Shown here: positions 7,349 through 16,984 of the stretch, piece after piece
Layout: each line of letters begins with the position of its first letter
Position numbering within the stretch: position 1 is the first letter of the stretch
Assembly: GCF_014652095.1 (NCBI RefSeq)
Contig: NZ_BMYD01000003.1
Span: 124,001 to 188,000 of the forward strand
Direction of reading: 5' to 3'
Length of the DNA: 64,000 bases
Source of the DNA: Cognatilysobacter bugurensis
GTDB taxonomy: Bacteria; Pseudomonadota; Gammaproteobacteria; Xanthomonadales; Xanthomonadaceae
Position numbers and translations under genes: made by a program
Notes under the pieces: model-generated
The model's input: the letters and a program-made list of their open reading frames with translations, nothing else
Database searches by the model: none
Told to the model about the DNA's origin: nothing

Positions 7349-10300
7349 GTGTTGTCCGCCTCTATGAGAGTTCTAACCAGATCGGTCGGCAAAGCATCGT
7401 CGTTATCCGCTAGCTGTGCGGCATATGGGTCATTTGGGTCAATTTCGTCGAGCTCGGATTCTTGAGGTGTCTCCGAGCTCTGCTCCTGACCGCCCCCCTG
7501 GACCTCGATCAGATTCCAACCCGGCTCGCCCACGACGAGGCAAATGCTCTCAGCGCGATTGGAGGTCACCCGCGGAAGTCGACCGTCCTTGCCTACCACG
7601 CCGCCAGCAAGGACGTCTCCTTGTTCGTCCAGAACCTTGAACGGCTTTCCAACCCAGCCCATTGCTTCAGCGAGCTCGTCGCTGCCTTCCAGTGCGAAAC
7701 GCAGGCTGTTCAGCCTGCTCCAATCCGAGCGGGGCAGCGCAGGCGCTTTTGAGTGCGAGCTCTTAGCAGCGGTCAGTTCTTTTTTGCTCGCCTTGAACTT
7801 GATTGCCCCGGGCGCGCCAAGCTCGATGTTCCCGCCCTCGAGTTTCAGATAAGCGCCCGCTGCCGTTGCCAGCAGGTGCTTGCTCGGCGCAGCAATGCTG
7901 ACGTCGGCCCGCGTGCTCGCAATCGTCACGCTCGTCAGTGCCGCGGCGCGGGCGAGGTCGGCGTGGGCTCGGACACTGAGGTTGCCTTGGGCGGCGTGCA
8001 GGGCGATGCCGGTCTCGGCGTTTGGCTTCCCCGCCGGCGGCTTGGCGCCGTGGGTGTAGAGGCCGATGCCGCCGGCCACGTTGATGACGGTCTCGCCTTG
8101 GCTGGTCCAGATGAAATCGGTGTCCGCGCCGAGGACGGTCTGCGTGCCCGACACCCAGACCTGGTCGGCCGGCGTCGCGACGGTCAGGCCCGCTGCGCCA
8201 CTTGCGACGAGGATCGGTGCGGACCAGCCGGGCACTTCGCCGGCGCCGCCGCCGATGCCGTTGCCGGGGGCGCTGCCGCTCTGGGTGACCGCGATCGTGT
8301 CCAGTGAGGTCTTGAGGGCGACGCCGGCCGGCAGCTCCGCGGCCTCGTCGGGCAGGCCGGCAGCCTGGTTGCGCGCTGATTCGGCGAGGCTCTGCAGCTG
8401 CTGTTCGGTGCGGGCGAGCTGGAGTTCGGCGTCAGTCGCGGCGAGTTGCGACCGCCCCTGCTCGGTGGTGAGCAAGAGACCAGCTCCGGCACGCACCGCA
8501 CCGCCGGCATGGGTGGCCAGTTCGGCACCGAATCCGCGCTCGCGGCCGCGGACGTTGTCCTGCCCGCCCTTGAGGTGGCCTAGCGTCAGCGTGCTGTCGT
8601 GCTGCGTAGTGCCGGCCTGCACGCGGCCTTGGCCGGGTGTGTCGTCGAGGCGCAGTTGCTGGTAGCCGCCGCTGCCGTGGCCGCTGGCGGCCAGCTGCTG
8701 GGTCTTGAAGCCGGTGAACACGGACCAATGCCCGTTGCCGTCGAACCAGGCCGGTGCGTTGCCGGTGGCGCCGGCGCTGCCGCCTGCGATGCGGTTGTGC
8801 GCGGCGTCGTCCTGGCCGCGGCCGTTGTAGAGCGCGCCGATGACGACGGGGCGGTCGATGTCGCCTTCGAGGAACGCCACCAGCACTTCCTGGCCGGCGC
8901 GCGGCAGCAGCACGCTGCCCCAGTTGTCGCCCGCCCACGGGCCGGCGACGCGCACCCAGGTCCAGGCCGCGCCGCTGCCGGGGGCGTTGTTCTCGCCGCC
9001 CGGGTGGTCGAGGCGATGCGAGGCATCGGCACCGCGCTGCCACGGGAACTGCACCTTGATGCGGTGGTCGCGGTCGGTGTGCAGCGGCGCGCCGTCGGTG
9101 ACGACGATCGCGGTCTGCGTGCCGTGCACGCGCGGCTTCGGGTGCAGGCGCAGGCCGTCGCCGTCGACCGTGCGCGGCCGGTACGGCACGGCAGCGGGTA
9201 GGGCGTCGAAGCGGTTGAGATAGAAGCCTGCGTCGGCATCGCCGTCGGCCAGTTCGCGGTCCACGGCGCCGCCGGCGTCGCGGTGGATCGGCGACAGCCC
9301 CGACAGTGGCACAGGCAGCGGCGGTGATGCGAGGTCGGCACGGCCGAGCGCGCGCTCGACCTCGTCGAGGATGCGCGCGCCGAGGTTGTTGCGCGCGCGG
9401 TGGTGCACGCGCAGGCAGTGGAACGTGGCCTCGGCCGAGTCGCGGTAGTGATCGTGCTGCGTCAGCTCGAAACGCGCGCCCGGCCGCAGCCGGCGCCAGC
9501 GGCCTTCGCCGTCGATCGTCGCGCTGGCCACCTGCAGCGCTTCGAGGTGCTGGCGCGCGTAGCGCTCGCCGGTCTCGCGATCGGGCCAGGCGTAGGGACC
9601 GGCAATGTCGACGTCTTCGGTGATTACGTCGCCGTGCTGCGCGCCTTCGGCCGCCGCCGGGCGCAGGTCCAGGCTGCGGTAGTCCCAGCTTGCGCGTGCC
9701 AGGCGCGTGGTCTGCCAGCGCCGCGTGCTGCGCCAGTGCTGGATGCTGTCCTCACGCTCGGTCACGTCGGCGCGGTGGAAGCGGATCGGGCCGATGTCGG
9801 CAAACGCGTCGTTGTGGTCGGCCAGCACCAGCGTGTGCGCGCCGAGGGTTTCGCCGGTCGCGTCGCCGCTGTGTTCGAAGTGGCAGTGGATGCCTTCCTC
9901 GGCGAGCAGGCGCTCGATAAACGCGAAGTCGGTTTCTTCGTACTGCGTGGTCAGGCTGCGCTTGCGGTAGACGGCCGGGTCCTTGAGGTCCCAGCGCCAG
10001 GCAGGCACGAGCCGGCCCTGGTCCGCGTAGTCGGCAAATACCGACTCGACGATCTCGACCACGCTCATGTCCTGGAACACGTAGCTGTCCAGGCGCTGGC
10101 GCAGGAAGCACAGCCAGGGGTCGACGGTGAGCCTGTAGCGCGCGAGGCCGCCGTTGCTGCCCAGGCGCTCGAATGCGGTGACGTGTCCGTGGAACGGGCG
10201 CCGCGCCGACATCGACTCGGCGGTCAGCAGTTCGAGCAGCACCGGCTGGCCGAGCAGCTCGGCCAGGTCGAGGTGTGCATCGACCGACAGCGCGGTCAGG

Positions 10301-10455
10301 GCCAGCCGGTAGCCGCTCGCATCGAGCGACTCCACGCCGTCGAGCGTCTCGGCGACCAGCACGTCCGGCCCGAGCGGCGTGTGCAGCCGCAGCAGGCGGT
10401 CGTCCTGTCGCGGGGCACCGACCATCGGGCCGAACAATGTGGCGAGGGCATCCAT
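7345..10455 (-). CDS. vgrG: VgrG T6SS spike protein with C-terminal TTR-like carrier extension
   Basis: This is a 1036-residue VgrG. The N-terminal gp27/gpD-like part includes LLRLHTPLGPDVLVAE and KRSLTTQYEETDFAFIERLL. It is followed by the gp5 OB-fold (FPWQRGAD, WTWVRVAGPWAGDNWG, PRAGQEVLVAFLEGDIDRPV) and the DUF2345 beta-helix ending GGNIELGAPGAIKFKA. The last ~100 residues are an extension: a TTR/carboxypeptidase-regulatory-like segment from about 934 (KPFKVLDEQG, GKDGRLPRV) and an acidic tail. ATG 10455 is chosen because AAGGAG precedes it by about nine bases; upstream in-frame codons lack these features. The gene follows clpV and is coupled by a 4-base overlap to the CarG-like gene, so this spike presumably carries the LysM/peptidase effector. 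Confidence 0.93.
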   Translation of the reverse strand: MDALATLFGPMVGAPRQDDRLLRLHTPLGPDVLVAETLDGVESLDASGYRLALTALSVDAHLDLAELLGQPVLLELLTAESMSARRPFHGHVTAFERLGSNGGLARYRLTVDPWLCFLRQRLDSYVFQDMSVVEIVESVFADYADQGRLVPAWRWDLKDPAVYRKRSLTTQYEETDFAFIERLLAEEGIHCHFEHSGDATGETLGAHTLVLADHNDAFADIGPIRFHRADVTEREDSIQHWRSTRRWQTTRLARASWDYRSLDLRPAAAEGAQHGDVITEDVDIAGPYAWPDRETGERYARQHLEALQVASATIDGEGRWRRLRPGARFELTQHDHYRDSAEATFHCLRVHHRARNNLGARILDEVERALGRADLASPPLPVPLSGLSPIHRDAGGAVDRELADGDADAGFYLNRFDALPAAVPYRPRTVDGDGLRLHPKPRVHGTQTAIVVTDGAPLHTDRDHRIKVQFPWQRGADASHRLDHPGGENNAPGSGAAWTWVRVAGPWAGDNWGSVLLPRAGQEVLVAFLEGDIDRPVVIGALYNGRGQDDAAHNRIAGGSAGATGNAPAWFDGNGHWSVFTGFKTQQLAASGHGSGGYQQLRLDDTPGQGRVQAGTTQHDSTLTLGHLKGGQDNVRGRERGFGAELATHAGGAVRAGAGLLLTTEQGRSQLAATDAELQLARTEQQLQSLAESARNQAAGLPDEAAELPAGVALKTSLDTIAVTQSGSAPGNGIGGGAGEVPGWSAPILVASGAAGLTVATPADQVWVSGTQTVLGADTDFIWTSQGETVINVAGGIGLYTHGAKPPAGKPNAETGIALHAAQGNLSVRAHADLARAAALTSVTIASTRADVSIAAPSKHLLATAAGAYLKLEGGNIELGAPGAIKFKASKKELTAAKSSHSKAPALPRSDWSRLNSLRFALEGSDELAEAMGWVGKPFKVLDEQGDVLAGGVVGKDGRLPRVTSNRAESICLVVGEPGWNLIEVQGGGQEQSSETPQESELDEIDPNDPYAAQLADNDDALPTDLVRTLIEADNT

Positions 10456-10608
10456 TGCATCGATCTCCTTATCCTGCGCGTGGCCGCACACCGGCTGCGG
10501 CGACGCCCTCGACAGTCCGTGCGAAGGCGGTCGGTCGCGACGCCTTCGGCAAACGCGACCGGCGACGATCATACCGCCGCACGCTCGCCCGCACGCGCGT
10601 GAAAGTAC

Positions 10609-13365
10609 TTACTGCACCTTGTACTTGAACGCGCCTTTCTTGTCGGCGGAGACCTTGATGCGCTCGATCGCATCGCCTTCGGCCATGCGCGCCAGCACTG
10701 TCTCGGCGATCTCCGGCAGCAGCGTGCCGCCGAGGATGTGGTCGACGTTGCGGGCGCCCGAGTCGACTTCCGTGCACCGCGCGAGCACGGCGTCGACCAG
10801 ACGCTCGTCCCACTCGAACACGGCCTTGTGGTTCGACTGGACGCGATCGCCAATGCGGCGCAGCTTCAGCGCGATGATCCGCGCAAGCACGTCGTCCGAG
10901 ATCGGGTAATACGGCACCACTTTCAGCCGGCCGAGGAACGCGGGCTTGAAGTGCTTCATGAGCACCGGGCGCAGCGCATCGGCGAGCTCGTCGGCCTTCG
11001 GCAGTTCGTCGGCCGGCTTGTTGAGGCAGGCCTGCATGATCTGCGAGGAACCGACGTTGCTCGTCAGGATGATCAGCGTGTTGCGGAAGTCAATTTCTCG
11101 GCCTTCGGCGTCGTCCATCACGCCCTTGTCGAACACCTGGAAGAACATTTCCAGCACGTCCGGATGGGCTTTTTCGACTTCATCGAGCAGCACCACGCTG
11201 TACGGGTTGCGGCGCACGGCTTCAGTCAGCACGCCGCCCTCGCCGTAGCCGACATACCCCGGGGGCGAACCCTTGAGCCCGGACACGCTGTGCGCTTCCT
11301 GGTACTCGCTCATGTTGATCGTGATGAGCTTGCGCTCGCCGCCGTAGAGGATGTCGGCGAGTGCGAGCGCGGTTTCGGTCTTGCCGACGCCGGACGGGCC
11401 GGCGAACAGGAACACGCCGCGCGGCTTGTTCGGGTCTTCGAGCTTCGCCGATGCGGTGCGCACGCGCTGGGCGACGGCTTCGAGCGCGTGGTCCTGGCCG
11501 ATCACCCGTTCGGCGAGCATGGACGCGAGGCTGCGCACCACGCGGATCTCGTCCTTGACCATGCGCCCCAGCGGCACGCCGGTCCAGGCGCTGACGATCT
11601 CGGCGACGACGGCGCCGTCGACCTGCAGCGGCACCATCGGCGTTTCGCCCTGCAGCGCGCGAAGTTCGGCGAGCAGCACGTGTAACTCCACCTGGCGCGA
11701 GTCGACCGGTGCGGACTTGGCCTTCGCACTCTTGGCGCGGCTGCGTGTGGCGACCGCGACTTCGCCCTCGTCTGCCGCGGCGTCGACCGACGCATCGGCA
11801 CGCGTGGGCTCGGACTCGAGCTGCGTGCGAAGCGCTTGGATGCGCTGCGCGAGCTCCGTCTCCTGCTTGAGGCGGGCCTCGTTGTCGGCCAGGACGCGCT
11901 GGGCGTCCGCGCGTTGCTGCACGAGCTCGGCGAGGCGCGTTTCATGCGACGAGCCGGCGGCGCGTTCGCGCTCGAGTGCGCCGAGCTCGGCGTCGAGGCG
12001 CTCGAGGAACTTGCGCGTGTCCTCGATGATCGCCGGCGTCGCGCTCTGGCCGAGCGCGACTTTCGCGCACGCGGTGTCGAGCACGCTGACGGCCTTGTCG
12101 GGCAGCTGGCGGCCGCTGATGTAGCGATGCGACAGCCGCACCGCTTCGGTGATCGCCTCGTCCATCACCCGGATGCCGAAGTGCCGCTCCATCAGCGGCA
12201 CGAGCCCGCGCAGCATCGCCGCCGCGATCGCCTCGCTGGGCTCTTCGACCTTGACGACCTGGAAGCGCCGCGCAAGCGCGGCGTCCTTTTCGAAGTACTT
12301 CTTGTACTCGCCCCAGGTCGTCGCCGCGATGGTCCGCAACTCGCCGCGCGCGAGCGCCGGCTTGAGCAGGTTCGCGGCGTCGTTCTGCCCCGCTTGACCG
12401 CCGGCGCCGATCATCGTGTGCGCCTCGTCGATGAACAGCACGATCGGGTGCGGGCTCTTTTTGACCTCGTCGATGACGTTCTTGAGGCGGTTCTCGAACT
12501 CGCCCTTGACGCTCGCACCGGCCTGCAGCAGGCCCATGTCGAGCACGTGCAGCTCCACGCCCTGCAGCACGTCGGGCACGTCGTTCGCCGCGATGCGAAG
12601 CGCGAGGCCTTCGACCACTGCGGTCTTGCCGACGCCAGCCTCGCCGGTGAGGATCGGGTTGTTCTGGCGGCGGCGCAGCAGGATGTCGACCACCTGGCGG
12701 ATTTCGCCTTCGCGGCCGACCACCGGATCGAGCTTGCCGTCGCGCGCACGCTGGGTCAGGTTGGTCGTGAACTGATCGAGCGCGGGCGTTTTCGACAGCC
12801 CGTTCGCCGGGACGCCGGCGTCGACGTCCGTGCCGAGCTCATCGTCGCCGGCGTTCGGCCCGGCGTCGGCAAAGCGCACGCCTTGGCTGTCTTCCTGGGA
12901 CCCCGCCGTCAGCCGCGCGAAGTCGTGCTTGAGCTCCTCGCGCTTGATCTGCGAGAACCGGCCCGAGCCGCGGAACGCAAGCTGCGACAGCGCCGGCTCG
13001 GTGAGCAGCGCGAGCAGCAGATGACCGCTGCGGATGCGCGTGGTCTGCGAGTCGAGCGAGGCAATCAGCCAGGCGTGCTCGAACAGCGTCGGCAGGTGCG
13101 GGGAGAACACCGGCGTGCGCGTGTTGCCGTTGCGGAAGCGCGCGATCTCGTTTTCCAGATCGCCGCGCAGCCCGTCCGGCGAGATGCCGCTGCGCTGGGT
13201 GATCAGCGCGAAATCGCAGCGCGGCTGCTCGAGCAGCGCGAGGAACAGGTGCTCCAGGTCCACCTCGTAATGGCCACGCTGCATGCACAGATTCGCCGCG
13301 CGTTCGGCGGCCTGCCGGCAGGTGTCGTCGAGCTTTCCGATCAGGGTCTTGAGGTTGATGCTCAT
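10609..13365 (-). CDS. clpV: ClpV (TssH) T6SS sheath-disassembly AAA+ ATPase
   Basis: This 918-residue class-I Clp ATPase has an N-terminal repeat domain of ClpV type starting MSINLKTLIGKLDD. Walker A GEAGVGKT lies at 241-248 and Walker B LFIDEAH near 310-316. A coiled-coil middle domain at about 455-570 contains an unusual Ala/Lys-rich linker (RSRAKSAKAKSA). The second Walker A GPSGVGKT lies at 656-663, with GSPPGYVGYGEGG downstream. ClpV unfolds TssC to recycle contracted sheaths in the cytoplasm. ATG 13365 matches the usual ClpV start; six further upstream codons are not expected. It lies 31 bases behind tssG and 153 bases before vgrG in the minus-strand operon. Confidence 0.96.
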   Translation of the reverse strand: MSINLKTLIGKLDDTCRQAAERAANLCMQRGHYEVDLEHLFLALLEQPRCDFALITQRSGISPDGLRGDLENEIARFRNGNTRTPVFSPHLPTLFEHAWLIASLDSQTTRIRSGHLLLALLTEPALSQLAFRGSGRFSQIKREELKHDFARLTAGSQEDSQGVRFADAGPNAGDDELGTDVDAGVPANGLSKTPALDQFTTNLTQRARDGKLDPVVGREGEIRQVVDILLRRRQNNPILTGEAGVGKTAVVEGLALRIAANDVPDVLQGVELHVLDMGLLQAGASVKGEFENRLKNVIDEVKKSPHPIVLFIDEAHTMIGAGGQAGQNDAANLLKPALARGELRTIAATTWGEYKKYFEKDAALARRFQVVKVEEPSEAIAAAMLRGLVPLMERHFGIRVMDEAITEAVRLSHRYISGRQLPDKAVSVLDTACAKVALGQSATPAIIEDTRKFLERLDAELGALERERAAGSSHETRLAELVQQRADAQRVLADNEARLKQETELAQRIQALRTQLESEPTRADASVDAAADEGEVAVATRSRAKSAKAKSAPVDSRQVELHVLLAELRALQGETPMVPLQVDGAVVAEIVSAWTGVPLGRMVKDEIRVVRSLASMLAERVIGQDHALEAVAQRVRTASAKLEDPNKPRGVFLFAGPSGVGKTETALALADILYGGERKLITINMSEYQEAHSVSGLKGSPPGYVGYGEGGVLTEAVRRNPYSVVLLDEVEKAHPDVLEMFFQVFDKGVMDDAEGREIDFRNTLIILTSNVGSSQIMQACLNKPADELPKADELADALRPVLMKHFKPAFLGRLKVVPYYPISDDVLARIIALKLRRIGDRVQSNHKAVFEWDERLVDAVLARCTEVDSGARNVDHILGGTLLPEIAETVLARMAEGDAIERIKVSADKKGAFKYKVQ

Positions 13366-13396
13366 GCGGTGCGGTCCATGCAACGAAGGTGGAAGG

Positions 13397-14476
13397 TCAG
13401 GTCAGGGTAAGCAGGGTGTAGCCGGTGTCTGACCGCGGCTGCGAGGCGGGCTGGGAGCACAGGTAGCTGTCCCAGCCCAGCCGCGCGCCGCCGCCCATGG
13501 CCACGCCGCGCACGTGTTCGGGCTTGAGCACGAGCCGAACCTCGTACTCGAGGCTGGCGCCCGTCAGCAGCGTCAGCCACTTGGTCAATGCGAGCGCTGC
13601 GTCGTGGCCCGGCAGCAGACTGTCGAAGGTGTCGCGGTCGAGCGGCCCGAACCACAGGCGCATGCGCAGGTCGCGCTGCCAGACGCGGTCACCGGCGAGT
13701 GCGGTCGAGCCGAGGCTCGCGTTGCCCACGCCCAGCCGCGTGCACTGCTCGGCGGGCACGCGGTACCACGCGCCCACAAACTGCTCGACCCGCACCGGCA
13801 CGCGGAAGTAGTCCGACAGCATGCGCTCAAGGAACGCGGCCGACACCGGCCGCTGACCGATGCCGCCGGCGTAATGGGCAATCGCCTGGTCGAACACGTC
13901 CGCCGTGCCGTCGACGAGGCGGTCGCGCAGCGCAGGCATGCCGACGCCCGCAAGCGCGAGCACGATCGGCAAGAACCGCTCGCGGCGGTCGAGTTCGTAC
14001 TGCAGCGGCAGCCGGTATTTCTTGTGTGCGCCGTAGTGCAGCGCCACCGCGCGCGTCGTGAACACATCAAGGAACGCGCGTGCGGCGCGGTCGCGCTCGT
14101 AGTGTTCGCGATGCGCGATCTGCTCGGTGTAGTGGCGCGGCAGCGCGCCCGCCGTGCCGAGCAGGCCCGTGAACGCGGGCGTGATGTGCACCTCGCCAAG
14201 CGCATCGAGCGTGTCCGCGTCGGCAGCCGCCCCATGAGGCAACCTCTCGCCTTCGCGGTCGAACGCCTCGAGCTGCTCGATCTCGCTCGCGGGAAAGCCG
14301 AGCGACAGGCTGTTGCGAAAGCGCAGCCGCGCAGGCACCGCATCGGCACTGCGCATGCCTTGGCGCACGTACAGCGTCTCGAGGATCCGCAGCGCCTGGA
14401 AGAACTCGAAGCGATGCGGCTCGGCGAGCAGCTGCCCGGCTACACCAGGGTCGATTCGCCGCTGCGCGCTGGGCAT
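13397..14476 (-). CDS. tssG: TssG T6SS baseplate protein
   Basis: This 359-residue protein has the usual TssG opening (LLAEPHRFEFFQALRILE), the region FRNSLSLGFPASEIEQLE, and HYTEQI with YGAHKKYRLPLQYE in the middle. TssG assembles with TssE, TssF and TssK as the baseplate wedge in the cytoplasm. ATG 14476 lies inside the end of tssF, giving a 37-base overlap, so the two are almost certainly translated together. The open frame extends far upstream antisense-like through tssF, but only this start gives the family N-terminus. The stop is 31 bases before clpV. Confidence 0.94.
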   Translation of the reverse strand: MPSAQRRIDPGVAGQLLAEPHRFEFFQALRILETLYVRQGMRSADAVPARLRFRNSLSLGFPASEIEQLEAFDREGERLPHGAAADADTLDALGEVHITPAFTGLLGTAGALPRHYTEQIAHREHYERDRAARAFLDVFTTRAVALHYGAHKKYRLPLQYELDRRERFLPIVLALAGVGMPALRDRLVDGTADVFDQAIAHYAGGIGQRPVSAAFLERMLSDYFRVPVRVEQFVGAWYRVPAEQCTRLGVGNASLGSTALAGDRVWQRDLRMRLWFGPLDRDTFDSLLPGHDAALALTKWLTLLTGASLEYEVRLVLKPEHVRGVAMGGGARLGWDSYLCSQPASQPRSDTGYTLLTLT

Positions 14477-16275
14477 TGGATCAGGGTCTCGCCGTTGTGG
14501 TGCGACAGCAGGGTCAGGCGCGTGAAGCTGTTGGCGTGCACGTAGAGTCCGAAGAAGTGGTCGAGCACACGCGCGAACGCGGCCAGCCCGGTGCCGACGA
14601 AGCCCCCCTCGTCGACCGTGAGGCGGATCTCGACCCCGCGCACGACGCTCGCGAAATGTTTGCCGGGCAACCACGCGGTTGCCGGCCGGTGCTCGAGCGC
14701 GACGATCGCGTCGATCTGGCGGCCTGAGACGGCGCTGCGGGCGAGGTCGTACAGACGCAGCATCTCCTTCAGCGCCGGCAACCCGCTCTGGGTCAGCGAC
14801 AGATGGTTGAGCGACAGGTGCGAGATCAGCCGCCAGTGCGCGCCGCGGCCGCGCTCGAACTGCAGCGGCCGGCTCGGCTTGCGCAGCAGCGAAATCGTCC
14901 GCGCCGGGCCGCCGCCCTCCATCGTGAGGTCGCCGCCCTGGACGCCGAACGCGAGGTGGCTGGGCAGGTCGCGGTTGCTGCAGGTCAGCTCGAGGCTGAT
15001 CACGTCGGTCTGCGGCTGCGCCGGGTTGAAGTCGAGGTCGACGAAGGACAGTTCGGTTTCGAATCCGGGGCTGTGGCGGGCGACCTGCTCATTGCGGCGT
15101 GCGAGCCAGTAGTGGCCCGTGTGGTCGGCGCTCTCGCCATGGTGCAGCGAGTAGAACGGGCGGAACTCGGTGATCTGCTCGCCTTGGGGCGACTGTCGAA
15201 TGCGGCGGACCGAATCGATCGAGTGCACGTCGAACGCGAACGCGCGTCGGGCGTCAGCGATCACCGGATAGGTCGCGGTCCGATGCGTCACGCGGATCGG
15301 CTCGCCGTGCTGCGCGAACAAGTTGACGACCGGCGTGCAGCCCAGCAGGACGTTGTCAGCCGTCATCGGCTCGAGCACGCGCGCGGCGGCCGAGTCGGCC
15401 GGCAGGCTGCCCAGCACGAGGTGCAGCGTGAAGCTGCGACCGCCGTGGCGGCGCAGCGGGCGCAGGTCGAGGTCGAAGAAGCCGAATTTTTCGGGAAACG
15501 CGAACAGCTCGGTCAGCAGGCGGTAGGCCGGGTGCGAGCGCTGCGGGAAATCGATCAGCGCCTCGTCTTCAGCGAAGCCGCATTGCTTGAGTGGCGACTC
15601 CTCGAGCGCATGCCAGCGGCCGGCGCCTGCCGGTTCGATATAAGCGGCGCGAACGTTCATCGCGAGCACGTCGCGCAGCGTGGCGCAGAACGAGGGCTCG
15701 CCCTCCGTGAACAGCCGCAGGCGGTCCAGTCCCAGGCTGTCGAGTGAGGGGCGGTCGCCGAGCAGTTCGAATGTCAGCGCGATCTCACCGCCGGCGCCGG
15801 CCGGCAGGGACACCGACATCGGCGCGTCGGTGATCGGCTTGAATGCGGCGCTCGCGATGCGGATCGGGGCCAGCGTGACGTCGTAGGCCGTGCGGAACTT
15901 GCAACTCACGCCCCGCACTGCCCGGGTATGCAGCAGCGTGCCGCGCGGGATCGTCACCGGCGCGCTGAGTTTGGCGACCGCCGGGCCCGCATCGAAGCGG
16001 GCGATCGAGCACGACGGGAAGGTGCGCAGATAGTGCGGGTAGAGCACCTCGAGAAGCGCTTCGGTGAACTCCGGGTAGTCGTCCTCGATCTTCTTGTTCA
16101 CGCGTGCCGACAGCAGCGCGAACGCCTCGATCAACCGCTCGACATGCGGGTCCTGGCTGCCGTCCGCCGACAACAGCAGCCGGCCGGCAATCTTGGGGTA
16201 GCGCTCCGCGAACTCGCGCCCATAGCCGCGCAGAAAGCCGAGCTCGCGCTCGTAATAGGGCAGCAGGTCATCCAT
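14440..16275 (-). CDS. tssF: TssF T6SS baseplate protein
   Basis: This 611-residue protein begins MDDLLPYYERELGFLRGYG, the hallmark TssF start. It continues with ERYPKIAGRLLL, PHVERLIEAFALLSARV, KIEDDYPEFTEALLEVLYPHY, and late TCSNRDLPSHLAFG. Two TssF and one TssG form each baseplate wedge. Its stop overlaps tssG by 37 bases, and its start is 11 bases behind the tssE stop, consistent with one polycistronic message. Length is normal for the family. Confidence 0.96.
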   Translation of the reverse strand: MDDLLPYYERELGFLRGYGREFAERYPKIAGRLLLSADGSQDPHVERLIEAFALLSARVNKKIEDDYPEFTEALLEVLYPHYLRTFPSCSIARFDAGPAVAKLSAPVTIPRGTLLHTRAVRGVSCKFRTAYDVTLAPIRIASAAFKPITDAPMSVSLPAGAGGEIALTFELLGDRPSLDSLGLDRLRLFTEGEPSFCATLRDVLAMNVRAAYIEPAGAGRWHALEESPLKQCGFAEDEALIDFPQRSHPAYRLLTELFAFPEKFGFFDLDLRPLRRHGGRSFTLHLVLGSLPADSAAARVLEPMTADNVLLGCTPVVNLFAQHGEPIRVTHRTATYPVIADARRAFAFDVHSIDSVRRIRQSPQGEQITEFRPFYSLHHGESADHTGHYWLARRNEQVARHSPGFETELSFVDLDFNPAQPQTDVISLELTCSNRDLPSHLAFGVQGGDLTMEGGGPARTISLLRKPSRPLQFERGRGAHWRLISHLSLNHLSLTQSGLPALKEMLRLYDLARSAVSGRQIDAIVALEHRPATAWLPGKHFASVVRGVEIRLTVDEGGFVGTGLAAFARVLDHFFGLYVHANSFTRLTLLSHHNGETLIQCPARSGESTLV

Positions 16276-16286
16276 CGCAACTCCCG

Positions 16287-16778
16287 TTACGCCGCCGCAA
16301 CGCGGCGCAAGCGGCTGACCGAGTACTGCAGCGTGCTCGGCTGCAGCATCGCGTCGAAACTGATCGGCTCGCGCGCGGGGCGCACGTCGAGCAAGGCATG
16401 GATCGCAAAATGCAATCCGCCGACGCTGTTGCGCGTGCTCGACTCGAGCCCGACCCGCACGTTGTGCAGGCGCGGCTCGTGGAGCGCGATCGCCTGCTCC
16501 AGCGAGCGGCAGATCGACGCGCGGTCGTATGCGTTGGCCAGGCTCATCGTCGAAAAGTCGCGCAGGCCATAGGTGACCAGCGACTTCTGGCAGTTTGGAA
16601 ACGGCTTGAGGCGGTCGTCGGTGAACGCGCAGCGGCTGTTGAGCAACCCTTCTAGGTCGTGCGCCACCGATTCCTTGTACTGCTCGAGCGAGATCGACTT
16701 CAACATCCCGGCGGCCGAGGCAGAACGCGGCTCATCGTCGAACAGTTTCTCGAACAGACTCGGCTCGAAACCTTTCAT
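16287..16778 (-). CDS. tssE: TssE gp25-like T6SS baseplate protein
   Basis: This 163-residue protein starts at ATG 16778. It has the gp25-like features SLFEKLFDDE near the start, LLNSRCAFTDD, YGLRDFSTMSLA, an IAIHEPRL-type segment (here IALHEPRLHNVRV), and DVRPAREPISFDAML near the end. TssE is the gp25 homologue of the wedge and helps nucleate sheath polymerisation. The open frame extends another 64 codons upstream into the hcp-tssE gap, but that part has no family resemblance. A 206-base spacer separates it from hcp, so a secondary promoter or processing site may lie there. Confidence 0.92.
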   Translation of the reverse strand: MKGFEPSLFEKLFDDEPRSASAAGMLKSISLEQYKESVAHDLEGLLNSRCAFTDDRLKPFPNCQKSLVTYGLRDFSTMSLANAYDRASICRSLEQAIALHEPRLHNVRVGLESSTRNSVGGLHFAIHALLDVRPAREPISFDAMLQPSTLQYSVSRLRRVAAA

Positions 16779-16984
16779 GCACCGCGCTCGCCTGTAAACG
16801 CCTGTTCGATCGGTCCGGGCGGGGGCGTGGGCCCGACGCGCGGTGTATTGCGTGTGCCGATCGCGCGGAGGCGGAGACGCCGCGGCGGATTTCGGCTGTT
16901 GGTGCTTCCACTGCGGCAGCGCGTTGCCACGCTGCCACAGTCGACACGCGATGGCGGCCGGAGCCACCAACGCATGCAGCGGTT

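Noticed and set aside
9400-10602. 400-codon plus-strand frame opposite the VgrG N-terminal domain
   Set aside because: The minus strand encodes conserved VgrG residues with a ribosome site. The plus-strand frame has none.
11836-13410. 524-codon plus-strand frame opposite clpV
   Set aside because: Antisense shadow of ClpV, whose Walker motifs are on the other strand.
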